Assembly: GCA_900546515.1 (NCBI GenBank)
Contig: URDG01000031.1
Location: forward strand, 1 to 31,203
Length of the DNA: 31,203 bases
DNA from: an uncultured Eubacteriales bacterium
Lineage (GTDB): Bacteria; Bacillota; Clostridia; Oscillospirales; Oscillospiraceae
Reading direction: 5' to 3'
Shown: one piece after another, positions 16,554 through 23,127 of the stretch
How the letters are laid out: the number at the start of each line of letters is the position of its first letter
Numbering within the stretch: position 1 is the first letter of the stretch
Made by a program: the position numbers and the translations under genes
Notes under the pieces: generated by a model
What the model saw: the letters and a program-made list of their open reading frames with translations, nothing else
Databases searched by the model: none
What the model was told of the DNA's origin: nothing

Positions 16554-16582
16554 TTGAACATAATTCCGCACAGTGTTAAAAT
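16554..16582 (+). promoter_or_regulatory. Promoter of the MFS transporter gene
   Basis: TTGAAC (16554-16559), a 17-base spacer and TAAAAT (16577-16582) preceded by TGT. The transcript would begin near 16589, at the edge of the first leader hairpin. Confidence 0.75.
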
Positions 16583-16588
16583 TAAATT

Positions 16589-16630
16589 TCCCGGCCGGGA
16601 GACCTGCCGGGATAAAATCTGCTTTTATCC
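16589..16630 (+). promoter_or_regulatory. Two overlapping hairpins in the MFS gene leader
   Basis: TCCCGGC (16589-16595) pairs with GCCGGGA (16606-16612). GGATAAAA (16610-16617) pairs with TTTTATCC (16623-16630) around TCTGC. The arms share 16610-16612, so the two stems compete. The second repeat could also be a protein-binding palindrome on DNA. The gene start follows at 16653. No known riboswitch class is recognised. Confidence 0.45.
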
Positions 16631-16652
16631 TGATCTCTTACGGGGTGTGTAT

Positions 16653-17840
16653 ATGCAAAGGAAAAATTCTCTCAACATTCTCTACGGCGCTGTGCAGGGC
16701 CTGTACTGGATGGGCATATGCGTCTGCATCAACTTCGCCGCGCTGTTCCTCCAGTCCGGCGGCTACTCAAATTCCGAGCTCGGTATAATAATGGCGTTTG
16801 GAAACGTCGCCGGCTTCGTCATCTCACCGCTGCTCGCCTCTGTGGTGGACAGCTCAAAGCGCATAACTCTTTATCACTGCCTCTGGGTGCTGCTTGCCGT
16901 GCAGGCGCTCTGCCTCGCGTTTTTCGCGTTTTTCCCCTCGCGCTCTCTGCCGCTGTCGCTGCTGTATTGCCTGTATATGGGCTGCGTGATAGCGGTCAAC
17001 CCGCTCAATACGCAGATGTGCACCGAGCTGGAGCAGATCTGCGGCGGCATCAACTACGGCGCCGCGCGCGGTGTGGGCTCGGTCTCGTTTTCCGCCATGG
17101 CGCTCGTCATGGGGCTGCTGACGAAGAAATACGGCGCGTCCGTTTTGCCGCTGTCCGGCCTTGTCAGCGTGTTCGCGCAGGGAGGTGTGCTGTATGTCAT
17201 AACGCGCCGGACGGGCATGCGGCCCACGGCGGCGCAGCCGCAGCGGAGCGGGGATCAGGCCGCAAGCCTTGCGGGCTTTATCCGCGGCAACGGGCGCTTC
17301 TGCGTGCTCATGCTCGGCATAGCGATGCTGTTTTTCTCCTGCAATCTTTCAAACAACTTCCTTATAAATATCGCGCGTAACGTCGGCGGGGATGAGGCTT
17401 CACTGGGCGGCATCAACGCCTTTATGGCGCTGACCGAGGTCCCGGTGATGTTCCTGTATGACCGGATGGCGCGCAGGATAGGCTGCCCGGCCACGATACG
17501 CATCGCAGCGGCGGCGTTCGTTGCAAAGGCGCTGGGCATCGCGCTTGCGGGAAGCGTTCCGGCGCTGTACGCGGCGCATGCGCTTCAGGCGCTGTCCTTT
17601 GCCGTGATAACTCCGGCTATGGTGCGCTATGTAAATCTGTACATTTCATCGAAGGACTCCGCAAAGGGGCAGTCCATTTCCTATAACATGACCACTCTCG
17701 GCTCCATATTCGCAAGCTGCCTCGGCGGCGTGATGTTCGACAGTATGAGCGTGCGCGCCGCGCTTCTGACCGGCACTGCCGTCGCCGCCGTGGGCGCGGC
17801 CGTGTGCCTTGTATTCGCCCGGCCCGCAGACCGCTCTTGA
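16653..17840 (+). CDS. Major facilitator superfamily transporter, MFS_1-like/sugar-type
   Basis: A 395-residue integral membrane protein with about 12 hydrophobic segments in two halves, the standard MFS layout. Between segments 2 and 3 is the loop SVVDSSKRI, a degenerate form of the GxxxDxxxxR motif, and the second half has FLYDRMARRIGCPATIRIA. The overall pattern resembles nucleoside/sugar-type (MFS_1-like) carriers with GG(Y/F)S-type N-terminal segments. The substrate is unknown. ATG at 16653 has GGGG 7 bases upstream; the open frame continues upstream but without a better start. It is 48 bases before the radical SAM gene, and the two are probably in one transcript. Confidence 0.82.
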   Translation: MQRKNSLNILYGAVQGLYWMGICVCINFAALFLQSGGYSNSELGIIMAFGNVAGFVISPLLASVVDSSKRITLYHCLWVLLAVQALCLAFFAFFPSRSLPLSLLYCLYMGCVIAVNPLNTQMCTELEQICGGINYGAARGVGSVSFSAMALVMGLLTKKYGASVLPLSGLVSVFAQGGVLYVITRRTGMRPTAAQPQRSGDQAASLAGFIRGNGRFCVLMLGIAMLFFSCNLSNNFLINIARNVGGDEASLGGINAFMALTEVPVMFLYDRMARRIGCPATIRIAAAAFVAKALGIALAGSVPALYAAHALQALSFAVITPAMVRYVNLYISSKDSAKGQSISYNMTTLGSIFASCLGGVMFDSMSVRAALLTGTAVAAVGAAVCLVFARPADRS

Positions 17841-17888
17841 CAAGGCGGGCTTTTGGCTTCATAATCTATTCTCACGGAGGTGATCTCG

Positions 17889-19007
17889 ATGCCGCCGCTG
17901 ACCATTATGGTAAAACCGGTATCATCCAGCTGTAATATGCGCTGCCGCTACTGTTTTTACAGTGACGTAGCTTCGCGGCGCGAGCTTGCTTCCATGGGCC
18001 GCATGGACGAAAAAACGCTGGATAATCTTGTCCGCCGCGCGCTGCGCTACGCCGACGGGCATGTCTCCTTTGCCTTTCAGGGCGGGGAGCCTACTTTGGC
18101 CGGGCTTGATTTTTTCAAGCGGCTGGTCGAGCTTGAGCATATGTACAACGCGCGCGGCGTGAGCATAAGCAACGCCGTACAGACGAACGGCTACGCGCTC
18201 TCGGACGAGATGATAGACTTTTTCGTCAAGGAGCATTTTCTCATAGGCGTGTCGTTTGACGGCGTGCCGGAGATACATGACGCGCTGCGTCTGGACGCCG
18301 CGGGGCACGGCACAAGCGGGCGCGTACAGGATACTCTGCGCAGGCTCGAGGAGAAGCACGCCGAGTTCAATGTTCTCTGCGTCGTCAACAGATATGTTGC
18401 CGAAAAGCCGGACGAGGTGTTCGCCGCGCTTTCAAAATATGGCTATATCCAGTATATCGCATGTCTGGACGATTTTGACGGGAGCCGCCGCGATTATTCG
18501 CTCACGCCTGAGCTTTACGGCGAATTCCTCCGGCGCAGCTTCGACCTGTACTACCGCGAGTACAAGGCCGGGCGCTTTGTGAGCGTGCGCAATTTTGACA
18601 ATTACATCGGCATACTTGCGGGCCGACGCCCTGAAAACTGCGGCATGTGCGGGCAATGCTCGGTGTATTACCTTGTGGAGGCCGACGGGGGCGTGTACCC
18701 ATGCGACTTTTATGTGCTGGATAAATGGCGGCTCGGCAGCGTGAATGACAGCTCGTTTTTCGCGCTCTCAAAGTCCCCGCTTTCAAAGCAGTTCGTGGAT
18801 GCCTCGCTGTATGTCAGCGAAAAGTGCCGCGGCTGCAAATGGTACTCCCTCTGCCGCGGCGGATGCAGGCGCGACCGCGAGCCGTTTGTCGACGGACATC
18901 CGGGGCTGAACCAATGGTGCTCTTCATTCACCGCCCTTTTTGAATACGCCTACCCCCGCATGTGCGAGATGGCGTCGGAGCTTATGGGCGGACGCGGCGG
19001 CGCCTGA
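17889..19007 (+). CDS. Anaerobic sulfatase-maturating enzyme-like radical SAM/SPASM protein
   Basis: anSMEs convert an active-site Cys or Ser of sulfatases into formylglycine. The 372 residues closely follow the C. perfringens enzyme pattern: radical SAM CxxxCxxC at C15/C19/C22, SFAFQGGEPTLAG (60-72), and SFDG (122-125). The SPASM domain keeps all ligand cysteines (C251, C257, C272, C313, C316, C322, C326, C344) for two auxiliary [4Fe-4S] clusters. D273 in YPCDFYVLDKWRLG is at the catalytic Asp position. ATG at 17889 has a very strong GGAGGTGATC site. No sulfatase is in the window, so the target must be elsewhere or different. Confidence 0.9.
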   Translation: MPPLTIMVKPVSSSCNMRCRYCFYSDVASRRELASMGRMDEKTLDNLVRRALRYADGHVSFAFQGGEPTLAGLDFFKRLVELEHMYNARGVSISNAVQTNGYALSDEMIDFFVKEHFLIGVSFDGVPEIHDALRLDAAGHGTSGRVQDTLRRLEEKHAEFNVLCVVNRYVAEKPDEVFAALSKYGYIQYIACLDDFDGSRRDYSLTPELYGEFLRRSFDLYYREYKAGRFVSVRNFDNYIGILAGRRPENCGMCGQCSVYYLVEADGGVYPCDFYVLDKWRLGSVNDSSFFALSKSPLSKQFVDASLYVSEKCRGCKWYSLCRGGCRRDREPFVDGHPGLNQWCSSFTALFEYAYPRMCEMASELMGGRGGA

Positions 19008-19050
19008 TATTATTAGATAGAGAAGGAAAATCAATAGAACTGCTTTTTTC

Positions 19051-19416
19051 GTGATAAGCTTTCTGGCCTCCATCATTGGGGGCATATGCGGCATAGGCGG
19101 CGGGATAATCATAAAGCCTGCGCTTGACCTCTCCGGCCTTGCAAGCATCGCCACTATCAGCTTTCTTTCAAGCTGCACGGTGCTGAGCATGTCGGCCTAT
19201 AATGTCTGCAAGAGCCTTTCGGAGAAGTCCGGCGCGATCGACACGAAGTCCGGCACGCCGCTTGCCATAGGCGCGGCTCTCGGCGGCGTCGGCGGCGGCA
19301 TAGTCGGCAAGGCCGTCAGCCGCAGGATGGACAATAAGGCTGTCGACAAGCTGTTCATCGTGCTCATGTGCGTTATAATCTGCATCTGCATATATAACGC
19401 CGCAAAATATCTCTGA
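19051..19416 (+). CDS. Half-size TSUP (TauE/SafE-like) membrane protein
   Basis: About 121 residues with the glycine-rich helix ASIIGGICGIGGGIIIKP near the N-terminus, a middle helix and a C-terminal membrane segment (LFIVLMCVIICICIY). This matches one half of a TauE/SafE anion transporter, whose full length is about 250 residues; the second half is absent and a terminator follows. The start is uncertain. GTG at 19051 lies about 23 bases from the nearest AGAAGGA (19021-19027), and the frame is open back to a stop at 19018 without an ATG, GTG or TTG. It could be a functional half-protein that dimerises, or a decaying gene. It lies 43 bases after the radical SAM gene. Confidence 0.65.
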   Translation: MISFLASIIGGICGIGGGIIIKPALDLSGLASIATISFLSSCTVLSMSAYNVCKSLSEKSGAIDTKSGTPLAIGAALGGVGGGIVGKAVSRRMDNKAVDKLFIVLMCVIICICIYNAAKYL

Positions 19417-19440
19417 TACGCACAATATACCGGAAAGACT

Positions 19441-19475
19441 GACCGCCCCGCAGGTATTGAGCCTGCGGGGCGGTC
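19441..19475. terminator. Bidirectional terminator between the TSUP and AAA ATPase genes
   Basis: A 14-bp perfect stem, GACCGCCCCGCAGG (19441-19454) and CCTGCGGGGCGGTC (19462-19475), with a 7-base loop, lies between two convergent genes. T-rich tracts on both sides are short. Confidence 0.75.
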
Positions 19476-19499
19476 ATGTATTCTGTGTTCCGTTTATAT

Positions 19500-20945
19500 T
19501 TACTCTTTGTCCTCTTCGGCGGGGACGCCGGGCTCGTCCCTGAGATCTTCGGGTATTATCGCCATGAGATCGTCCTTCGTGGGCGCTTCGAGCTGCGCGA
19601 CCCGGTTGGACTGGCGGATTATCATATTCTCAAAGCAGTTGCGCACGTCGCGGCCGTTTCCGAAATTATCGCCGCGGTTGTCGTACAGCTCCGTGAACAT
19701 TTCCACGGCGGCCGTTTCCGCCTCGGGAGAGAGCGTGTATCCGTTTTTGCTGCACTGCCCGTGGAAGATCGCCATCAGCTGTTCGCCGTTGTAGTCGGGG
19801 AAGTTGAAGTACTTATTGAAGCGGGACTCAAGGCCGGGGTTGGAATTGAGAAACTGCTCCATGGGACCCGTATAGCCCGCGACTACGACGATCAGGTCGT
19901 CGCGGTGATCCTCCATCGCCTTGAGTATCGTTTCTATCGCCTCGCGGCCGAAGTCGTTCTCGCCGCCGGAGGAGAGTGAATAGGCTTCGTCTATGAACAG
20001 AACGCCGCCGAGTGCGGATTTGATGACCTCCTGCGTTTTCAGCGCGGTCTGGCCGACATAGCCCGCGACGAGACCCGAACGGTCGACCTCGATGAGCTGC
20101 CCCTTGCTCAGTACGCCGATGGATGCATACAGGCCGCTTATCAGGCGCGCGACCGTTGTTTTGCCTGTGCCGGGGTTGCCCATGAACACCATGTGCAGGC
20201 TCATCGGAGGCACAGGGAGCCCGTTTTCCTGACGCAGCTGCCGCACCTTGACGAGATTTATGAGATTTTTGACGTCCTTTTTGACCTCTTCCAGACCGAC
20301 AAGAGCTTCGAGCTGACCCATGAGCTCGTCAAAATCGGGCTTTTTGGCCTCTTCCGCGGCAGACTCTGCGGCGGGCGCGGGCTGGTTTGCGGAGACCTGC
20401 GGCTGCATGTGCTTTTCCTTGAAGCCCGGTTCGGCCGTCGTGACAAAATCGAGCGGGTTGAGCGCTTCCTTGGCCTTGCCGACGCCGCTTGCGTCGCAGA
20501 TGGCGGAGAGCTTGTCAGTACATTCGGTTATGTATTCGGCCTCGGCCAGAGACACGTCGTCGTCGACCGCGGCGAGATAGAGCAGAATATTCGTGAACAT
20601 GCGGATGAAGGTGCGGGACGCCTGAGAACCGCGCTTTGCGTCGGACTCGGCAAGGTTCCAGTAGAACACCGGCGGCATGAACACCTCACAGTCGCACACG
20701 GAGCTTGTCAGCCCCCAGAGCATCCATGTGGGACGGGGCTGATTGCGGGAGTATAACTCATTTGCGAGATCGACATGCTTCTGCGTTATGCCGGAGCCGC
20801 GGCTCCAGAGCTGGAGCGCGCAGGTGGTCATGAAGCTGTCGAGCTCCTTTGCCAGAGAGTAGCCGCCGAGGCGGTAAAAGGCGTCGGTGTTGGCGGAATA
20901 TATCTTGTGAAAATCCTCGGGGGAACGGTTCCATGTAGTCGGCAT
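19500..20945 (-). CDS. CbxX/SpoVK-type AAA+ ATPase with TerB-like N-terminal region
   Basis: A 481-residue ATPase. The C-terminal half (about 205-470) is a CbxX/CfxQ-SpoVK AAA+ module. It has LVGLEEVKKDV, Walker A GNPGTGKTT (256-264), DRSGLVAGYVGQTA, Walker B VLFIDEA (315-321), VVVAGY (354-359) and an arginine finger in GLESRF (R375). Family members remodel rubisco or act in sporulation and secretion. The N-terminal part is unlike SpoVK: residues about 110-160 (NILLYLAAVDDDVSLAEAEY) resemble a TerB helical domain, and an Ala/Glu/Pro-rich linker (about 180-203) joins the two. AAGGAG lies 9 bases upstream of the ATG. No partner gene is adjacent. Confidence 0.82.
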   Translation of the reverse strand: MPTTWNRSPEDFHKIYSANTDAFYRLGGYSLAKELDSFMTTCALQLWSRGSGITQKHVDLANELYSRNQPRPTWMLWGLTSSVCDCEVFMPPVFYWNLAESDAKRGSQASRTFIRMFTNILLYLAAVDDDVSLAEAEYITECTDKLSAICDASGVGKAKEALNPLDFVTTAEPGFKEKHMQPQVSANQPAPAAESAAEEAKKPDFDELMGQLEALVGLEEVKKDVKNLINLVKVRQLRQENGLPVPPMSLHMVFMGNPGTGKTTVARLISGLYASIGVLSKGQLIEVDRSGLVAGYVGQTALKTQEVIKSALGGVLFIDEAYSLSSGGENDFGREAIETILKAMEDHRDDLIVVVAGYTGPMEQFLNSNPGLESRFNKYFNFPDYNGEQLMAIFHGQCSKNGYTLSPEAETAAVEMFTELYDNRGDNFGNGRDVRNCFENMIIRQSNRVAQLEAPTKDDLMAIIPEDLRDEPGVPAEEDKE

Positions 20946-20982
20946 AGCGCATAGCTCCTTATGTTTGTGTATCGTATAATGT

Positions 20983-21010
20983 ATTATATTACAAAATCAG
21001 TCCGGGTCAA
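20983..21010 (-). promoter_or_regulatory. Promoter of the AAA ATPase gene, with -35 inside a hairpin
   Basis: On the minus strand -35 TTGACC (21005-21010), a 16-base spacer and -10 TATAAT (20983-20988). The -35 sits at the centre of a perfect palindrome (AGTCCGGGTC and GACCCGGACT, 20999-21020). The palindrome could be the terminator of the upstream small gene, whose stop is 5 bases away, or an operator. Confidence 0.7.
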
Positions 21011-21024
21011 GACCCGGACTGAAC

Positions 21025-21183
21025 TTACATATGCTTCCCGTGCGGATTGAAGCGGACGGCGGCGCTTTTAGGTTCCCGGCGCGGCATGAGCTTTATGCCC
21101 TCGGGCAGCTTTGCTTTCCCCTGCCCGACGCGCTTCCATACGGCTTCAAAATTGGCAAGCTGTTTTTTGATGTCAATGTCCAA
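21025..21183 (-). CDS. Small hypothetical protein, 52 residues, TTG start
   Basis: A short gene easily missed because it starts with TTG. The product begins MDIDIKKQLANFEAVWKRV, has a middle LPEGIKLMPRRE and ends AVRFNPHGKHM; it is basic and soluble. Support comes from GGGAG 9 bases upstream (21193-21197), a promoter about 45 bases upstream, a hairpin just after its stop and clean insertion between two intergenic regions. I do not recognise the family and give no function. It lies upstream of the AAA ATPase gene on the same strand. Confidence 0.65.
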   Translation of the reverse strand: MDIDIKKQLANFEAVWKRVGQGKAKLPEGIKLMPRREPKSAAVRFNPHGKHM

Positions 21184-21224
21184 GAATATCGACTCCCGTG
21201 CTCTGAATATTTTTCTCTCGGCCC

Positions 21225-21254
21225 ATTATATGACGGCTCTTGAAAAGCGGTGAA
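21225..21254 (-). promoter_or_regulatory. Promoter of the 52-residue gene
   Basis: On the minus strand TTCACC (21249-21254), an 18-base spacer and a perfect TATAAT (21225-21230). It interleaves with the divergent rsmE promoter. Confidence 0.55.
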
Positions 21255-21268
21255 ATGTGTGAGATAAT
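21240..21268 (+). promoter_or_regulatory. Promoter of rsmE
   Basis: TTGAAA (21240-21245), a 17-base spacer and GATAAT (21263-21268), 33 bases before the start codon. The whole -35 lies inside the opposing promoter's footprint. Confidence 0.65.
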
Positions 21269-21300
21269 ACCGGTAATAATAAACGGCGGAGGGATATGAT

Positions 21301-22032
21301 ATGCCCAGATTCTTTATGGCGGGGACGAATATACTCGGAGGCACGGCGATAATGCGCGGCCGCGACGCCGAGCATGTGCATGTGCTGCGCCTGCGCCCCG
21401 GCGAGGATATGATCATCTGCGACGGTCAGGGGACGGATTATAAGTGCCGCCTCGTCAAGGCCGACAAGGAGCAGGTGGAGGCCGAGGTGATAGAGGTCGT
21501 CCGCTGCCCGGCGGAGCCGAGCGTGAAGGTCACCGTGCTGTGCGGCCTGCCCAAAGGCGACAAGACCGATTATATCATCCAGAAATGCGTCGAGGCCGGG
21601 GCATATGAGATCCTGTTTTTCAATTCCTCCCGCTGCATCGCCAAGCTCGGCAACGAGGAGAAGAAGCTTGAGCGCTGGCAGCGCATCGCGGAGGAGGCCG
21701 CAAAGCAGTCGGGCCGCGGCATAATCCCGCAGGTCGGATGGGCAGGCGAGCTGGCGGACGCTTTCGACGCGGCCGTGAAGAAGGACGTGGGCCTGTTCAT
21801 GTACGAGACCGGCGAGCGGGAAGCGCTCAACGAGGTGCTGGACGCGAATAAGACCGCGGCCACCGCCGCCATCATCACGGGACCGGAGGGAGGCTTCGCC
21901 CAGTTTGAGGCTGAGCTTGCGAAGATAGTGGGGCTGCACATATGCTCGATGGGCGAGCGCATACTCCGCTGTGAGACCGCGCCGGTAGTCGCGCTGACCG
22001 CGGCAATGTACGCGACGGGGAATCTCGCGTGA
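21301..22032 (+). CDS. rsmE: 16S rRNA m3U1498 methyltransferase RsmE
   Basis: RsmE methylates N3 of U1498 of 16S rRNA using SAM; it is a SPOUT-fold dimer. The 243 residues show the N-terminal PUA-like part (MPRFFM, HVHVLRLRPGED) and the SPOUT part with LCGLPKGDKTDYIIQKCVE (about 81-99), EAAKQSGR, the knot loop ITGPEGGFAQFE (about 192-203) and LRCETAPVVAL near the end. GGAGGG precedes the ATG. In many Firmicutes it follows prmA, which is not here. A strong terminator follows. Confidence 0.95.
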   Translation: MPRFFMAGTNILGGTAIMRGRDAEHVHVLRLRPGEDMIICDGQGTDYKCRLVKADKEQVEAEVIEVVRCPAEPSVKVTVLCGLPKGDKTDYIIQKCVEAGAYEILFFNSSRCIAKLGNEEKKLERWQRIAEEAAKQSGRGIIPQVGWAGELADAFDAAVKKDVGLFMYETGEREALNEVLDANKTAATAAIITGPEGGFAQFEAELAKIVGLHICSMGERILRCETAPVVALTAAMYATGNLA

Positions 22033-22047
22033 GCGGAGACCGGATAT

Positions 22048-22062
22048 AAAGCATATAAAGCA
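22048..22062 (+). repeat. AAAGCATATAAAGCA motif, copy 1
   Basis: This 15-base sequence recurs exactly at 26717-26731 and in shortened form at 28042-28053, always between genes. Here it lies between the rsmE stop and its terminator. Confidence 0.5.
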
Positions 22063-22065
22063 TAC

Positions 22066-22101
22066 GGAAAGCGCCGGAGGAGTATCTGTCCGGCGCTTTC
22101 C
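22066..22101 (+). terminator. Terminator-like hairpin after rsmE
   Basis: A 12-bp perfect stem, GGAAAGCGCCGG (22066-22077) and CCGGCGCTTTCC (22090-22101), with a 12-base loop. The downstream tract GCGTGCTTC is poor in T, so termination may be partial. Confidence 0.65.
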
Positions 22102-22163
22102 GCGTGCTTCGGCTGCCGGCAGAAAAATATTACGGAATTTCCCGAAAAAAGCGGCTAAAACCC

Positions 22164-22192
22164 TTGCAAAACGGGAATATTTCTGGTATTAT
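22164..22192 (+). promoter_or_regulatory. Promoter of rpsB-tsf
   Basis: TTGCAA (22164-22169), a 17-base spacer and TATTAT (22187-22192). Transcription near 22199 would give a leader of about 100 bases. Confidence 0.8.
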
Positions 22193-22198
22193 ATCAGG

Positions 22199-22283
22199 GC
22201 ATTTCGCACGGGGACGGACTTTCCCCCATGTGGCCGGTGCTCCGGCTTGGTGGAGGGGTTGAAATCCCCGGAGGAAAAAACAA
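22199..22283 (+). promoter_or_regulatory. Structured rpsB leader, candidate S2 autoregulatory RNA
   Basis: Three local stems are visible: GGGGA/TCCCC (22210-22214 with 22222-22226), GCCGG/CCGGC (22233-22237 with 22242-22246) and GGGG/CCCC (22255-22258 with 22266-22269). An alternative stem CTCCGG/CCGGAG (22240-22245 with 22268-22273) would break the last two and mask a first GGAGG (22270-22274). The functional ribosome binding site is the second one, GGAGG at 22290-22294. S2 is known to repress its own mRNA in some bacteria; this is inferred here. Confidence 0.5.
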
Positions 22284-22301
22284 ATATTTGGAGGAAATGA
22301 A

Positions 22302-23048
22302 ATGTCAGTAGTATCCATGAAGCAGCTTCTGGAAGCCGGTGTCCACTTCGGTCACCAGACCCGTCGCTGGAACCCCAAGATGGCAGAGTACATCTATTGC
22401 GAGCGCAACGGCATATACATCATCGACCTGCAGAAGACCGTCAAGAAGCTCGAAGAGGCTTATGAGTTCGTCCGCCAGCTCGCTGAGAGCGGCCAGAGCA
22501 TCCTGTTCGTCGGCACCAAGAAGCAGGCTACCGATGCAGTCAAGGAAGAGGCGTCCCGCGTCGGCATGTACTATGTCAATGCACGTTGGCTCGGCGGCAT
22601 GCTCACCAACTTCAAGACCATGCGCACCCGCGTTGACCGCCTTGCACAGCTCAAGAAGATGCAGGAGGACGGCACCTTCGATATGCTGCCCAAGAAGGAA
22701 GTCATGAAGCACCTCGGCGAGATGGAGAAGCTCGAGAAGTACCTCGGCGGCGTCAAGGACATGAAGAAGCTCCCCGGCGCACTGTTCGTTGTTGACCCCC
22801 GCAAGGAGCACAATGCTATCGCTGAGGCCCGCAAGCTGCACATCCCCATAGTCGCTATCGTCGACACCAACTGCGACCCCGATGAGGTCGACTACGTTAT
22901 CCCCGCAAACGATGACGCTATCCGCGCCATCCGTCTGATCGCCTCCACCATGGCAAACGCCGTTCAGGAAGGCCGTCAGGGCGTCGATGCCGAAGCCGCT
23001 GAGGGCGAGGCTGTTGACACCGCAGTTGCAGAGGCGACTGAGGAATAA
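22302..23048 (+). CDS. rpsB: 30S ribosomal protein S2
   Basis: S2 is a late-assembling protein at the back of the 30S subunit. The 248 residues include MKQLLEAGVHFGHQTRRWNPKM (6-27), YIIDLQKTVKKLEEAY, ILFVGTKKQA, YVNARWLGGMLTNFKTM (about 91-107) and the Ala/Glu-rich C-terminal tail typical of Firmicutes. GGAGG is 7 bases upstream of the ATG. It forms an operon with tsf. Codon choice is biased as expected for a highly expressed gene (AAG, CGT/CGC, GGC). Confidence 0.98.
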   Translation: MSVVSMKQLLEAGVHFGHQTRRWNPKMAEYIYCERNGIYIIDLQKTVKKLEEAYEFVRQLAESGQSILFVGTKKQATDAVKEEASRVGMYYVNARWLGGMLTNFKTMRTRVDRLAQLKKMQEDGTFDMLPKKEVMKHLGEMEKLEKYLGGVKDMKKLPGALFVVDPRKEHNAIAEARKLHIPIVAIVDTNCDPDEVDYVIPANDDAIRAIRLIASTMANAVQEGRQGVDAEAAEGEAVDTAVAEATEE

Positions 23049-23062
23049 TAGAAAAACGTTGA

Positions 23063-23091
23063 GATAAGGGGCAGCTTCGCGGCCCCTTATC
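23063..23091 (+). terminator. Hairpin between rpsB and tsf, probable attenuator or processing site
   Basis: GATAAGGGGC (23063-23072) pairs perfectly with GCCCCTTATC (23082-23091), with a 9-base loop. The following CTGAATAAA has no T-run, so read-through to tsf is expected. Confidence 0.5.
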
Positions 23092-23127
23092 CTGAATAAA
23101 CCCGAATAATACAGGAGGAAAATAAAT

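Noticed and set aside
22288..22314. Tiny upstream frame overlapping the rpsB start (TTG or ATG, then TAG)
   Set aside because: It is only 5-8 codons, uses the rpsB ribosome binding site, and no peptide signal is seen.
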